Positions 51,154 to 59,675 are shown, numbered from the stretch's first letter. The stretch: 64,000 bases of DNA from Bacteroidales bacterium (GCA_017439305.1 JAFSJK010000033.1:21129-85128); one strand, 5' to 3'. The notes: a model not told the origin generated them from the sequence alone. Numbers and translations are program-made.

Positions 51154-51804
51154 TTATGCAACCAAGGCCAGATACCGCCGCGCCTTGTCCGCATGGAGGC
51201 GCTTGATCTTCCCCTGGAGCCGGTTTCTGCGGGAATAGACCGTGTTCATGTTGTCAATCCCCATCAGCGACGAGATCAGGGGTGCGTCGAAACCGACGAC
51301 CAGGTAGCAGAACAGCCGGATATCCTCCTCGCCCAGGTCCGGAATATCTTCCTTCAAGTCCGAAACTGCGCCTCCCAGGCTTTCGTCGAGGGACTTGACC
51401 AGGGTCTTGAATCCGTCCGGATCGCCGTTGATCTCCTTCAGGTAATCGTCGACTCTCTGGCACAGGACGGCCCCCGACTCTTTCATGGTCCCCGCAAATT
51501 GCCGCATCTCATAAAGGGTTCCCATGCGCCGGTACCCGTTCCGGAGCATATACAGATACCCTGCACGGGCATTTTCCGCTTCGGTGCGCGAATCCCGGAG
51601 ATCCTTCAGCAGGGAGTGGATCCGGTTCCGGTACCGGTTCTCCGCATCAGACTTTTTCCTGATCAGATGTTCAGCCTTGGCCAGTTCTTGTTTCAGGGCG
51701 GCACATTTTGCTCTTTCTTTCCGTACGAGAACAATCGCGAGAACAACGGCGACAACAAGGGCAGGCAGGGCTCCGCCTGCCATCCAGAATAACAAGTTTT
51801 TCAT
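51154..51804 (-). CDS. Membrane-anchored coiled-coil protein with C-terminal LuxR-like HTH
   Basis: A 216-residue protein: one N-terminal helix (LLFWMAGGALPALVVAVVLAIVLV), a charged coiled coil (about 30-85), a helical middle, and a C-terminal segment EEDIRLFCYLVVGFDAPLISSLMGI then MNTVYSRRNRLQGKIKRL. The last part has the spacing of the HTH seen at the end of Bacteroidota TPR/LuxR-type regulators. This would be a membrane-tethered DNA-binding protein with no sensor repeats. Start at 51804 chosen because the membrane helix begins there. Family is tentative. Confidence 0.6.
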   Translation of the reverse strand: MKNLLFWMAGGALPALVVAVVLAIVLVRKERAKCAALKQELAKAEHLIRKKSDAENRYRNRIHSLLKDLRDSRTEAENARAGYLYMLRNGYRRMGTLYEMRQFAGTMKESGAVLCQRVDDYLKEINGDPDGFKTLVKSLDESLGGAVSDLKEDIPDLGEEDIRLFCYLVVGFDAPLISSLMGIDNMNTVYSRRNRLQGKIKRLHADKARRYLALVA

Positions 51805-51826
51805 AGTGCTAGTGTTATGTTTTCCG

Positions 51827-51834
51827 CAAAAGTA
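51827..51834 (-). promoter_or_regulatory. -7 element of the membrane HTH gene
   Basis: The complement reads TACTTTTG, 22 nt before the ATG at 51804; the base triplet at -33 spacing is CTG rather than TTG. The rest of the 293-nt gap 51805-52097 is AT-rich and holds the hairpin and promoter listed next. Confidence 0.5.
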
Positions 51835-52006
51835 AAGGCAAAAGGCCAGCGGAGCAGTATTCTGCACTATTTATTTTCTTGCATATTAACTAACTGATAA
51901 TCATTGAGTTATTCTCATCTTAGACATTTCCCCCTTTTCACGCTTATTCAGTTTTCCCGGCCGGATGGCCATGGACGCGTATTTTTCGAAGACAGGGGGA
52001 TGCAAG

Positions 52007-52063
52007 AAAAAACCGGGAGGAAAAGACGAAGCTTCCGCCCCGAAGGTAAACTTCCGGTTTTTT
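52007..52063 (+). terminator. T-rich hairpin abutting the PASTA-gene promoter
   Basis: 52007-52019 (AAAAAACCGGGAG) pairs with 52051-52063 (CTTCCGGTTTTTT) over 13 bp with one G-T pair; the right arm runs into T8. A smaller hairpin (CTTC/GAAG) lies inside. It looks like a terminator although no rightward gene precedes it; the right arm lies within the spacer of the following promoter. Confidence 0.5.
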
Positions 52064-52067
52064 TTCC

Positions 52068-52075
52068 TAACTTTG
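52068..52075 (+). promoter_or_regulatory. -7 element of the PASTA protein/RluD operon
   Basis: TAACTTTG matches the consensus fully and lies 22 nt before the ATG at 52098, which rules out the TTG at 52080 as start. No -33 TTG is present at 20-nt spacing. Confidence 0.5.
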
Positions 52076-52097
52076 TAAGTTGAATATAAGCAAGGAT

Positions 52098-52898
52098 ATG
52101 GCAAGCAAAGAATCGACCGGCAAGAAGAAAGGGCTGCTTTCCAACTGGATGGTCCGGAATCTCCTCGGAGCCGTCCTGGTGTTCATCGGCCTCCTGGTCG
52201 TAGCATCGGTGGGGCTGGCGCTCATCACCCGGCATAACCGGACCGTCACGGTTCCGGACTTCACCAACATGACCGTCGCCGAGGCGCGCTCCGTCGCGCG
52301 GGACGGACATGTGGGCGTGAAAGTGACCGACTCCGTCTTTATCCGGCGGCTCGGTGCGGGTGTCGTGTACCGGCAGTCTCCCAAGGCTGGTGCCACCGTC
52401 AAGAAAGGACGGAGCATCTTCCTGACCATCAATTCCATCGTTCCCAAGAAGGTGGTCATGCCCAACCTGATCGGCTACTCCCTGAATGAAGCCCGCTCGG
52501 AACTGATCAACCGGGGCCTGGTCCTGGGGAAACTCAATTATACGCAGGACATCGCTACGAACAACGTCATCCGGCAGTCTGTCCGGGGACGGACCGTCCG
52601 GCCCGGCGACATGGTGGTCAGCGGCTCCGAAGTGGACCTGACCCTCGGTTTTTCCGGTGAAGAAGGACCTACCGCCGTCCCCCGCGTGATTGGAATGAAG
52701 TATATCCCCGCCGTTGACGCCCTCCACGACAGATACTTGAATGTCGGACGCGTCCGCTTCGATTCGGGCGTCAAGACCTATACCGATTCTGTCAATGCCG
52801 TCGTCTACAAGCAGGACGGACTGGGGACCTCCAAGACTTACGGGTCGGCCGTGAACATCTACCTGACCCTCGATCCCGAGAAGATCCCCACCGAATAA
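52098..52898 (+). CDS. Membrane-anchored PASTA-domain protein
   Basis: A 266-residue protein with a short basic cytoplasmic start, one helix (LLGAVLVFIGLLVVASVGLAL, about 19-39) and three PASTA repeats outside: VTVPDFTNMTVAEARSVA, VVMPNLIGYSLNEARSEL and TAVPRVIGMKYIPAVDAL. PASTA domains bind peptidoglycan or beta-lactams in Ser/Thr kinases and penicillin-binding proteins; this protein has neither enzymatic domain. The stop overlaps the next ATG by one base, so it is coupled to the pseudouridine synthase gene. Confidence 0.88.
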   Translation: MASKESTGKKKGLLSNWMVRNLLGAVLVFIGLLVVASVGLALITRHNRTVTVPDFTNMTVAEARSVARDGHVGVKVTDSVFIRRLGAGVVYRQSPKAGATVKKGRSIFLTINSIVPKKVVMPNLIGYSLNEARSELINRGLVLGKLNYTQDIATNNVIRQSVRGRTVRPGDMVVSGSEVDLTLGFSGEEGPTAVPRVIGMKYIPAVDALHDRYLNVGRVRFDSGVKTYTDSVNAVVYKQDGLGTSKTYGSAVNIYLTLDPEKIPTE

Positions 52899-53944
52899 TG
52901 TCCATCCTTGACGAAGAGGCGCTCCTCCCCCAGGAAGACGAACAGGAAATGTTCGAGCATTTCCGCCTGGTCGCCGACAAGGGCCAGGCGCCGCTGCGGG
53001 TGGACAAATTCATCGCCACCCATCAGGAAGACACCTCCCGGAACCGGGTGCAGCAGGCCATCAAGCTGGGTTATGTCCTGGTGAACGACAAACCCGCGAA
53101 AGCCAATACCATCATCCGCCCCTGCGACGTCATCAAGTTCGTGATGCCCTACCAGCGGCGCGGCGTGGAAATCCTTCCCGAGGACATTCCCCTGGAAATC
53201 GCCTATGAAGACGAGGACGTGCTGGTCGTGAACAAACCTGCCGGGATGGTCGTCCACCCCGGTCACGGCAATTATACCGGCACCCTCATAAACGCCCTCG
53301 CCTTCTATCTGGGACTTTCACAGGGACCGGATGCGGAAGATGAGAGGATGGGCGTGCTGGTACACCGGATCGACAAGGATACAAGCGGGCTGCTGGTGGT
53401 CGCCAAGAATCCGACCGCGCAAGCCCACCTCGCCGACCAGTTCTTCGAGCACTCCATCGACCGGGTCTATACCGCCGTCGTCTGGGGCAATATCGCCGAG
53501 GATGAAGGGACCATTGAGGGAACCATCGGCCGCGACCCGAACGACCGCCTCCGCTTCCGCGTCTACGACGACCCGGAGAAAGGGAAATGGGCCGTCACCC
53601 ACTGGAAGGTACTGGAGCGTTACGGATTCATCACCGTCGTCGAATGCCGGCTGGAGACGGGCCGTACCCACCAGATCCGCGTCCATATGTCTTCCATCGG
53701 CCATCCCCTTTTCAATGACGAAAGGTATGGCGGGTCCGAAATCCGGCAAGGTACTATCTATACCAAATACCGCCAATTCATCCAGAATTGCTTCGCAATC
53801 TGCCCGCGGCAGGCGCTCCATGCCCGCACGCTGGGATTCACGCATCCCCGCACCGGGGAACGCATCTTCCTGGAGGCTCCCCTCCCCGACGACATGACCG
53901 CCTTGATCGAAAAATGGCGGTCGTATGTGACCGCCATGAAATAG
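52898..53944 (+). CDS. rluD: RluA-family (RluD-like) pseudouridine synthase
   Basis: A 348-residue enzyme. An S4 RNA-binding domain lies at about 30-95 (LRVDKFIATHQEDTSRNRVQQAIKLGYVLVND), followed by the catalytic domain with LVVNKPAGMVVHPGHG, the Asp-containing motif VHRIDKDTSGLLVVAKN (about 146-162) and LETGRTHQIRVHM. RluD makes pseudouridines 1911, 1915 and 1917 in 23S rRNA; the domain order fits RluD/RluC. Exact sites are inferred. Directly coupled to the PASTA protein gene. Confidence 0.92.
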   Translation: MSILDEEALLPQEDEQEMFEHFRLVADKGQAPLRVDKFIATHQEDTSRNRVQQAIKLGYVLVNDKPAKANTIIRPCDVIKFVMPYQRRGVEILPEDIPLEIAYEDEDVLVVNKPAGMVVHPGHGNYTGTLINALAFYLGLSQGPDAEDERMGVLVHRIDKDTSGLLVVAKNPTAQAHLADQFFEHSIDRVYTAVVWGNIAEDEGTIEGTIGRDPNDRLRFRVYDDPEKGKWAVTHWKVLERYGFITVVECRLETGRTHQIRVHMSSIGHPLFNDERYGGSEIRQGTIYTKYRQFIQNCFAICPRQALHARTLGFTHPRTGERIFLEAPLPDDMTALIEKWRSYVTAMK

Positions 53945-53945
53945 C

Positions 53946-56900
53946 CTAGAAGGGTCTGAATCCTCCGCCCATCGGCGGGCCACCCATCGGCGGACCGCCC
54001 ATGCCGCGACGTCCGCCACCAGGACCGCCTTGGCCCGGACCGAACCGGCCCATCCGTCCGTTGCGGCCTCCGAAAGTACCGAAGCGCCAGGTGAAGGACA
54101 GGATGACATACCGTCCGATAGAGAGGGAACGGGATTCCTGATAATAGGTGTCGTTCTGGCTCGTACTCAGGGTCCGGCGCTGACCAAGCATGTCATAGGC
54201 ATTCAGGGAAATCGTGGCCGTCCGGTAGATGATGGGCATCGAAAGACCGGCATTCCAGATCAGCCGGGAAGGCTGCTCGGTAATGTAGCCATTGTACCAG
54301 TTGTAGTTCGCATCGGTGGTGAACTGGAGTCCGGAAGTACCGATGGTCCAGTTGACGGAACCGCCTACGGAATTGTTCCAGGTGATGTTGTCGTCCATGT
54401 TGGATTTCTTGACGCTGTACCAAGGCTTGGAGAAGCGGGTACCGCCGTTGACCGTGAGTTCCAGATTGTCAGTGCGGTAATTCAGGCGCAGTCGTTCTGT
54501 CACGTTCAGGTTCCGGGTTGTGTTGGAGACGAAGTAATCGCTGGCTTCTTCCAGGTTCGGAAAATCTTCATGGAAACCCTTGTAGTCGAATTCCGTCTTC
54601 TTGTCATTCCAGTACTTCTCCATGTCCAGCTTCATGTCGCTCCTGCCTTCATAGTTTCCGGACTTGGAATAGTTGATGTTGGAGTTGTTCGAGATGGAGA
54701 AGTTGGACTTCGCAATCGGGGCGTTCACCATGAACCGGGCGCCGACGTTGTAAGTGTTCTTTCCGTTCACCGGGAAGGAATACTGGCGGCCGTTCTCATC
54801 ATACCAGTTGGCATTGACGATGGGATTCTGGTTCATGCCGCCCTGCAGGTTCAGGCGCGCGGTGAAGAAGGTCTGCTTGTTGGAATACTCCAGTTCCATC
54901 CGGCCGTTGTGATTGAAATACGGCTTCAGGTACGGGTTACCGAGAGACTGGGACAGCGGGTTGGAATTGTCCAGGACCGGCATCAACTGCGAGGTGGACG
55001 GCTGGCCGCTGCGGCCGTTGTAGAATAGCCGGATATTCGCGTTGTCATTGAAGTCATAAAAGAGCATCGCACGCGGAGCCCAGTTCAAGACCTTTATATC
55101 CGTCGTATCTCCATTCGTTACGTTCCGTTGGTTCTGCGGATTGGCCGAAATACCGAGCTGGGCGCGGACATTGCCTTCCTGGTACATGAACGCTACGCTG
55201 GCACTCTGGGTGATATTCCGATTGAGAATCGAATTTGAATAATCATTGTCCCTGGCCCCGTCTCCATTGTACACCATCGTATGGGCCACGGTGCTGTAAT
55301 CATAACCGCCCGTAGCATTCACGAGGCTGTTGTACACGTCCTTGAGGGAATTCGACCGGTTGTAGTTGTACTGGTAACTGCCTTCCACGTAGAATCCTCC
55401 GCCCAGGGGTTCCGTATAGACGAGACGGGCGCCGGCATTCTGTGTCTTCGAACTCTGGTCCACACGCTGGTTCACGACTGAAGCCGGAGCACCGGCATAA
55501 GTCTGGGTGACAGACTGGTTATAGCCGTCGGAATGGTTATTGGAGAGAGACCAGTTCATGTTTACGGACAAGGTACGGCCGGGAATGCCCAGGCGCTGGC
55601 GGAAGAGAAGGAATCCGTTCGCCGTCCAGTTGTTGTTCAGGCCATAGTTGTTAGAGAAACCGTCATTCAGTTTGTGGTCCTTGTCATTCATCCAGGTGTC
55701 GAAGACCTGGGACTGGTTGTAACTGCCGGAACTGTAGTTGAACTGCGGCTGGAACAGAATGGACGTGTTCTCGGAGAACTTGTGGTCCAGTCGGACGCCC
55801 ACCCGGTTGCCGTTGTTCCGGGTAAAACTGGTATTATGGTTCTCCTGGATCTGCGCAGAATCATCCGTCAGGTAGGTTTTCCTGTACGAATCCTGCTGGG
55901 ACTCCGTATTCGACCCGCTGTACATGTAGTTTCCTGAAAGTTCCATCCGGTCGTCCAGCAAGTCATAGGCCGCATTCACACCGCCCATCCAGGAAGTCGT
56001 GATTCCGCCGCCAAAACCGCCGAAGCCACCGAAGCCGCCGAAGCCGCCCATTCCACGGCCACCTCCCATCATCTGGCCCATCATGTTGCCTCCCATGTTG
56101 GTGAAGCCCATGCCACCGGCACCGTTGTTGCCGTTTCCGATGAAACTCAGCTGGGACTTGTCCGTGAAGCGGCCCACCATCGCGTTACCATTGAAACGCC
56201 AGTCATTCAACGAATTCTCCTTGGAGGGGATATCGTGTCCGCCACCGGCCGTCACATTGCCGAACAAGCCGTTCATCATGCTTTTCTGGACGGAGAGGTC
56301 GATGATGGTCTCGTCATTGCCGTCGTCGATACCGGTGAACTCGGCCTGCTCGGACTTTTTCTTGACGACCTTCACTTTCTCGATCATCTTCGCGGGAAGG
56401 TTCTGGGAAGCCAGTTGCGGGTCGTCCAGGAAAAAGGTCTTTCCGTCGATGGTGATCTTGGTGATGGTCTCGCCGTTCGCGGTGATGGTGCCGTTGTCAT
56501 CCACTTCGATGCCGGGCAGCTTTTTCAGGAGGTTCACCAGCATGTCGGTATCGGTGGTCTTGAAAGAAGATGCGTTATACTCCACCGTGTCCTTCTTGAT
56601 GATGATGGGATTACCCGTCGCGGTCACCGATGCGGCATCCAGGACCTCCCGGTCCACGTCCATCTTGACGACCCCAAGGTCCAGGGATTCGCGGCCAACC
56701 TCGACCGCCTTCTCATAGGTCTTGTAACCCATGATTTCCGCCTTGAGGGTGTACTTTCCGGCACGGACCTTTTCCACGACGGCCTTTCCGTCATGGTCGC
56801 TCAGCGCATATTTGGCCGATCCTTTCTCAGGAGTCAGGGAAACGGTGGCGAAGCCCACCGGCTCTCCGTTCGTGGCATCCTCCAGTTTTACGGTCACATT

Positions 56901-56972
56901 GACGTTCTGGGCCATCATCGCCACCGAGGCGAACAGGCCCACCAGCATTAGCAGAATCCTTCTTTTTGCCAT
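53946..56972 (-). CDS. Large TonB-receptor-like outer-membrane beta-barrel protein, Gly/Met/Pro-rich tail
   Basis: A 1008-residue outer-membrane protein. A signal peptide (ILLMLVGLFASVAMMAQ) is followed by a carboxypeptidase-regulatory-like domain (about 20-105), a plug-like domain (TDMLVNLLKKLPGIEVDDNGTITANGETITKITIDG) and a long barrel. A Gly/Phe/Met-rich loop (GGRGMGGFGGFGGFGGFGGG) occurs near 305-330 and the C-terminus is a repetitive Gly/Pro/Met/Arg tail ending in GGGFRPF. No SusD partner lies nearby. Cargo unknown. Start at the ATG at 56972; an upstream TTG is unnecessary. Confidence 0.85.
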   Translation of the reverse strand: MAKRRILLMLVGLFASVAMMAQNVNVTVKLEDATNGEPVGFATVSLTPEKGSAKYALSDHDGKAVVEKVRAGKYTLKAEIMGYKTYEKAVEVGRESLDLGVVKMDVDREVLDAASVTATGNPIIIKKDTVEYNASSFKTTDTDMLVNLLKKLPGIEVDDNGTITANGETITKITIDGKTFFLDDPQLASQNLPAKMIEKVKVVKKKSEQAEFTGIDDGNDETIIDLSVQKSMMNGLFGNVTAGGGHDIPSKENSLNDWRFNGNAMVGRFTDKSQLSFIGNGNNGAGGMGFTNMGGNMMGQMMGGGRGMGGFGGFGGFGGFGGGITTSWMGGVNAAYDLLDDRMELSGNYMYSGSNTESQQDSYRKTYLTDDSAQIQENHNTSFTRNNGNRVGVRLDHKFSENTSILFQPQFNYSSGSYNQSQVFDTWMNDKDHKLNDGFSNNYGLNNNWTANGFLLFRQRLGIPGRTLSVNMNWSLSNNHSDGYNQSVTQTYAGAPASVVNQRVDQSSKTQNAGARLVYTEPLGGGFYVEGSYQYNYNRSNSLKDVYNSLVNATGGYDYSTVAHTMVYNGDGARDNDYSNSILNRNITQSASVAFMYQEGNVRAQLGISANPQNQRNVTNGDTTDIKVLNWAPRAMLFYDFNDNANIRLFYNGRSGQPSTSQLMPVLDNSNPLSQSLGNPYLKPYFNHNGRMELEYSNKQTFFTARLNLQGGMNQNPIVNANWYDENGRQYSFPVNGKNTYNVGARFMVNAPIAKSNFSISNNSNINYSKSGNYEGRSDMKLDMEKYWNDKKTEFDYKGFHEDFPNLEEASDYFVSNTTRNLNVTERLRLNYRTDNLELTVNGGTRFSKPWYSVKKSNMDDNITWNNSVGGSVNWTIGTSGLQFTTDANYNWYNGYITEQPSRLIWNAGLSMPIIYRTATISLNAYDMLGQRRTLSTSQNDTYYQESRSLSIGRYVILSFTWRFGTFGGRNGRMGRFGPGQGGPGGGRRGMGGPPMGGPPMGGGFRPF

Positions 56973-57021
56973 AAAAATACACAATACGCCCCTACGGGCC
57001 GAAACACAGTTTCCTTAGACG

Positions 57022-57037
57022 CTTCGCGCACGCGAAG
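57022..57037. repeat. Short GC hairpin between ruvC and the barrel gene
   Basis: CTTCGCG (57022-57028) pairs with CGCGAAG (57031-57037) around CA. It is 21 nt beyond the ruvC stop in the leftward direction, but no T-tract follows; it may end the serS-ruvC transcript weakly or sit in the barrel gene leader. Confidence 0.35.
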
Positions 57038-57057
57038 GTTTAAGCCGACCGCAAAAA

Positions 57058-57615
57058 TTATTTGATTCTTTCGGGATGGTCCTTCAGGAACTGCTCCCAA
57101 CCGCCCTTCCCTTTCACGGAAGAGAGCGGATTCGAAGTCTCATAGTGATGGCAGAGGGCGATGGCAAGGGCATCCGTGGCATCCAGATGCTCCGCTTCGA
57201 GCGTCACCCCGAGCGTTTTTTCCAGCATCAGCTGGACCTGCTCCTTGGAGGCGGCGCCATTGCCGACAATGGCCTCCTTGGCCTTGCGGGGAGCATACTC
57301 CGTTACGGAGGAGACTCCGTTTTCCAGGGCGGCGATGATGGCGGCCCCTTGGGCACGGCCGAGCTTCAGCACGACCTGCGCATTTTTGCCGTAGAACGGC
57401 GATTCAATGGCCAGCTCGTCCGGATGATAGGACTTGCAGACCTCGGAAATGCAGTCATAGATGGACTGCAGTTTCACATAGGCATCCTTCTCCTTGCGGA
57501 GGTCCAGGACACCCATATCCACATATTCGGCTTTCTTCCCGACACTGCGCACGACCCCGAAACCCAGCAGTTGGGTCCCGGGGTCGATGCCCAGTATGGT
57601 TCTCGGCCTATCCAA
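57058..57615 (-). CDS. ruvC: Holliday junction endonuclease RuvC (TTG start)
   Basis: A 185-residue resolvase subunit that cuts Holliday junctions moved by RuvAB. The catalytic acids are present: Asp in TILGIDPGT near the N-terminus, Glu in LAIESPFYGKNAQ (about 65), and the DATDALAIALCHH motif (about 138-150). No ATG or GTG fits before the first catalytic Asp without a long non-homologous extension; the TTG at 57615 gives the family N-terminus MDRPRTILGIDPGT and overlaps the serS stop by eight bases. I therefore infer a TTG start coupled to serS. Confidence 0.92.
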   Translation of the reverse strand: MDRPRTILGIDPGTQLLGFGVVRSVGKKAEYVDMGVLDLRKEKDAYVKLQSIYDCISEVCKSYHPDELAIESPFYGKNAQVVLKLGRAQGAAIIAALENGVSSVTEYAPRKAKEAIVGNGAASKEQVQLMLEKTLGVTLEAEHLDATDALAIALCHHYETSNPLSSVKGKGGWEQFLKDHPERIK

Positions 57616-58879
57616 TGCGGTCGAAGCCGGTGTAGGGCCGGAGGACTTCGGGAATCTCGATGTATCCGTCCTTCTGGTTGTCCTCGAGCAGCGCCGCCAC
57701 GACTCTCGGAAGGGCAAGCGAACTGCCGTTCAGGGTGTGCACGAGCTGCGTCTTTCCGTTCTCGTCCTTGTAGCGGCACTTCAGGCGGTTCGCCTGATAG
57801 CTTTCGAAGTTGGAGACGGAAGAAATCTCGAGCCAGCGGCCCTGCGCGGCGGACCAGAGTTCAAAGTCGTAGGTAATGGCGGAGGTGAAACTCATGTCAC
57901 CGCCGCACAGACGGAGGATCCGGTAACGGAGACCGAGGTCCTGGACGAGTTTCTCCACATGGGCGATCATCTCGTCAAGGGCGGCATAGCTGTTCTCAGG
58001 CTTCTCGATCCGGACGATCTCCACCTTGTCAAACTGGTGCAGACGGTTCAGACCGCGCACGTCCTTGCCGTAAGAACCGGCCTCGCGGCGGAAGCAGGGC
58101 GTATAGGCCGTAAGCTTCTGTGGGAATTGGTCGGCGCCGAGGATGACATCCCGGAAGATGTTGGTCACAGGGACTTCCGCGGTAGGGACCATATAGAAAT
58201 CATCCACGGTGGCGTGGTACATCTGGCCTTCCTTGTCAGGAAGCTGGCCGGTACCGAAACCGGAGGCGGCATTGACCATCACCGGAGGTTCAACTTCCTG
58301 ATAACCAGCAGCAGTATTGCGGTCCAGGAAGAAATTGATCAGGGCGCGCTGCAGCTTGGCTCCCTTTCCTTTGTATACGGGGAAACCGGCGCCGGTGATC
58401 TTCACGCCCAGGTCGAAGTCGATGATGTCGTACTTCTTGGCGAGTTCCCAGTGCGGGAGAGCGTTCTCGGGGAGAACAGGCTCCTCTCCGCCCATCTTGA
58501 CGACCAGGTTATCCTCAGCCCCCTTCCCTTCCGGGACGAGGTCGCAAGGAAGGTTCGGAAGCAGGACGAGCTGGGCCTGGAGTTCGGCGTTGTTCTCATC
58601 AGCCTGGCGGAGCAGGTCGTTCGAACGGGCCTTGAGGGCGGCCACTTCGGCCTTGGCCGCTTCGGCCTCGGCCTTGAGCCCTTGCTTCATCAGGACGCCG
58701 ATCTCGGCGGCAGCCTTCTTCTGCTGGGAGAGAAGGGCGTCGGACTCGGTCTGGAGCGCCTTGCGGTTGTCGTCCAGCGCAATCACCTTTTCCACGATGG
58801 CGCGGGCGTCGAAATTCTTGACGGCGAGTTTCCGGATCACGTATTCGGGATCGTCGCGGAGCAGTTTGAGTGTAAGCAT
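57608..58879 (-). CDS. serS: Seryl-tRNA synthetase
   Basis: A 423-residue class II synthetase. The N-terminal antiparallel coiled coil that holds the tRNA-Ser long arm covers about 30-105. Class II motif 2 is in CFRREAGSYGKDVRGLNRLHQFDKVE (about 255-280) and motif 3 in LNGSSLALPRVVAALLEDNQ near the C-terminus; TAEVPVTN is also diagnostic. A 9-bp hairpin in the 80-nt leader behind rpmA may end or attenuate read-through from the ribosomal protein genes. Confidence 0.96.
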   Translation of the reverse strand: MLTLKLLRDDPEYVIRKLAVKNFDARAIVEKVIALDDNRKALQTESDALLSQQKKAAAEIGVLMKQGLKAEAEAAKAEVAALKARSNDLLRQADENNAELQAQLVLLPNLPCDLVPEGKGAEDNLVVKMGGEEPVLPENALPHWELAKKYDIIDFDLGVKITGAGFPVYKGKGAKLQRALINFFLDRNTAAGYQEVEPPVMVNAASGFGTGQLPDKEGQMYHATVDDFYMVPTAEVPVTNIFRDVILGADQFPQKLTAYTPCFRREAGSYGKDVRGLNRLHQFDKVEIVRIEKPENSYAALDEMIAHVEKLVQDLGLRYRILRLCGGDMSFTSAITYDFELWSAAQGRWLEISSVSNFESYQANRLKCRYKDENGKTQLVHTLNGSSLALPRVVAALLEDNQKDGYIEIPEVLRPYTGFDRIG

Positions 58880-58901
58880 GTCGTTTGGATTGAAATGACG
58901 A

Positions 58902-58936
58902 AGGAGGACTGCACCCTTTCGGGCACGAGTCCTCCT
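58902..58936 (-). terminator. Hairpin between rpmA and serS
   Basis: AGGAGGACT (58902-58910) pairs with AGTCCTCCT (58928-58936). In the minus direction it follows the rpmA stop by 23 nt and is trailed by TTCGTCATTTC, a weak T-tract. Terminator or attenuator for serS are both possible. Confidence 0.5.
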
Positions 58937-58959
58937 GAAATCTTTTGTGTCCTACGGGA

Positions 58960-59220
58960 TTAGTTCTCCAGCGGAAGCACGGAGACGAAGGACTTGTCGT
59001 TACGCTTGCGGGTGAACTTGACAGTTCCGTCCACGAGGGCGTAAAGCGTGTGGTCCTTGCCCATACCGACGTTCTCGCCGGGATTGTGGGCGGTGCCGCG
59101 CTGACGGACGATGATGTTGCCGGCTTTCACGACTTCCTCACCGAACTTCTTGATGCCGAGTCGCTTGGAATGAGACTCACGACCGTTCTTGGAACTGGAC
59201 TGACCTTTTTTGTGTGCCAT
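58960..59220 (-). CDS. rpmA: 50S ribosomal protein bL27
   Basis: An 86-residue protein. [28 protein letters not shown] is the typical N-terminus that reaches the peptidyl-transferase centre; [32 protein letters not shown] is the family core. It lacks the N-terminal extension that some Firmicutes cleave off. An AGGAGG (complement of 59229-59234) lies eight bases before the ATG. It is co-transcribed with rplU, 17 nt upstream. Confidence 0.98.
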   Translation of the reverse strand: MAHKKGQSSSKNGRESHSKRLGIKKFGEEVVKAGNIIVRQRGTAHNPGENVGMGKDHTLYALVDGTVKFTRKRNDKSFVSVLPLEN

Positions 59221-59237
59221 AGTAGTTTCCTCCTGAA

Positions 59238-59549
59238 TTAAGCGATAGCGTCAATGTGGATCTTGGTGAGCTTCTGGCGGTGGCCATTCAGCGTCTGGAA
59301 TCCCTTACGACGGATTTTCTTGAATACGAGCACTTTCTTCGCCTTGGCGTCGTCATCGAGGACGGTAGCCTTCACGACAGCACCCTCGACATACGGAGTA
59401 CCGACCTTCACGGCGCCGGCCTCGTCGATGAGGAGCACCTTGTCGAACTCGACAGATTCACCGTTGTGAGCCGGGAGACGGTTCACAAAGATGTCCATTC
59501 CAGCTTCAACCTTGAACTGCTGGCTTGCAATGTCTACGATTGCGTACAT
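59238..59549 (-). CDS. rplU: 50S ribosomal protein bL21
   Basis: A 103-residue protein of normal length. [24 protein letters not shown] is the family start and [27 protein letters not shown] the conserved C-terminal RNA-binding part. First gene of the rplU-rpmA pair, with a promoter about 95 nt upstream and a hairpin in the leader. Confidence 0.98.
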   Translation of the reverse strand: MYAIVDIASQQFKVEAGMDIFVNRLPAHNGESVEFDKVLLIDEAGAVKVGTPYVEGAVVKATVLDDDAKAKKVLVFKKIRRKGFQTLNGHRQKLTKIHIDAIA

Positions 59550-59586
59550 TTCACTAAAACTTTGTTAGAGTTTCGGACCGTAAGCG

Positions 59587-59605
59587 GGCGGGCACCGTGC
59601 CTGCC
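59587..59605 (-). promoter_or_regulatory. Hairpin in the rplU leader, possible ribosomal-protein regulation site
   Basis: 59587-59594 pairs with 59598-59605 over eight pairs, including one G-T, with a 3-nt loop. It lies in the roughly 90-nt untranslated leader of rplU-rpmA. Ribosomal-protein operons are often autoregulated through leader structures; no known motif was recognised. Confidence 0.35.
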
Positions 59606-59644
59606 TCTTCTGGAGCTCATCGGCCATTTCACTTTTTGGGACGG

Positions 59645-59675
59645 CAAAGATACGGATTTTTCCGACAATTGCAAA
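59645..59675 (-). promoter_or_regulatory. Promoter of rplU-rpmA
   Basis: TTTG (complement of 59672-59675), a 19-nt spacer and TATCTTTG (complement of 59645-59652). Confidence 0.75.

Noticed and set aside
53950-54060. Short direct repeats at the end of the barrel gene, considered as a CRISPR-like array
   Set aside because: The units are in-frame codons for Gly/Pro/Met repeats, without spacers or cas genes.
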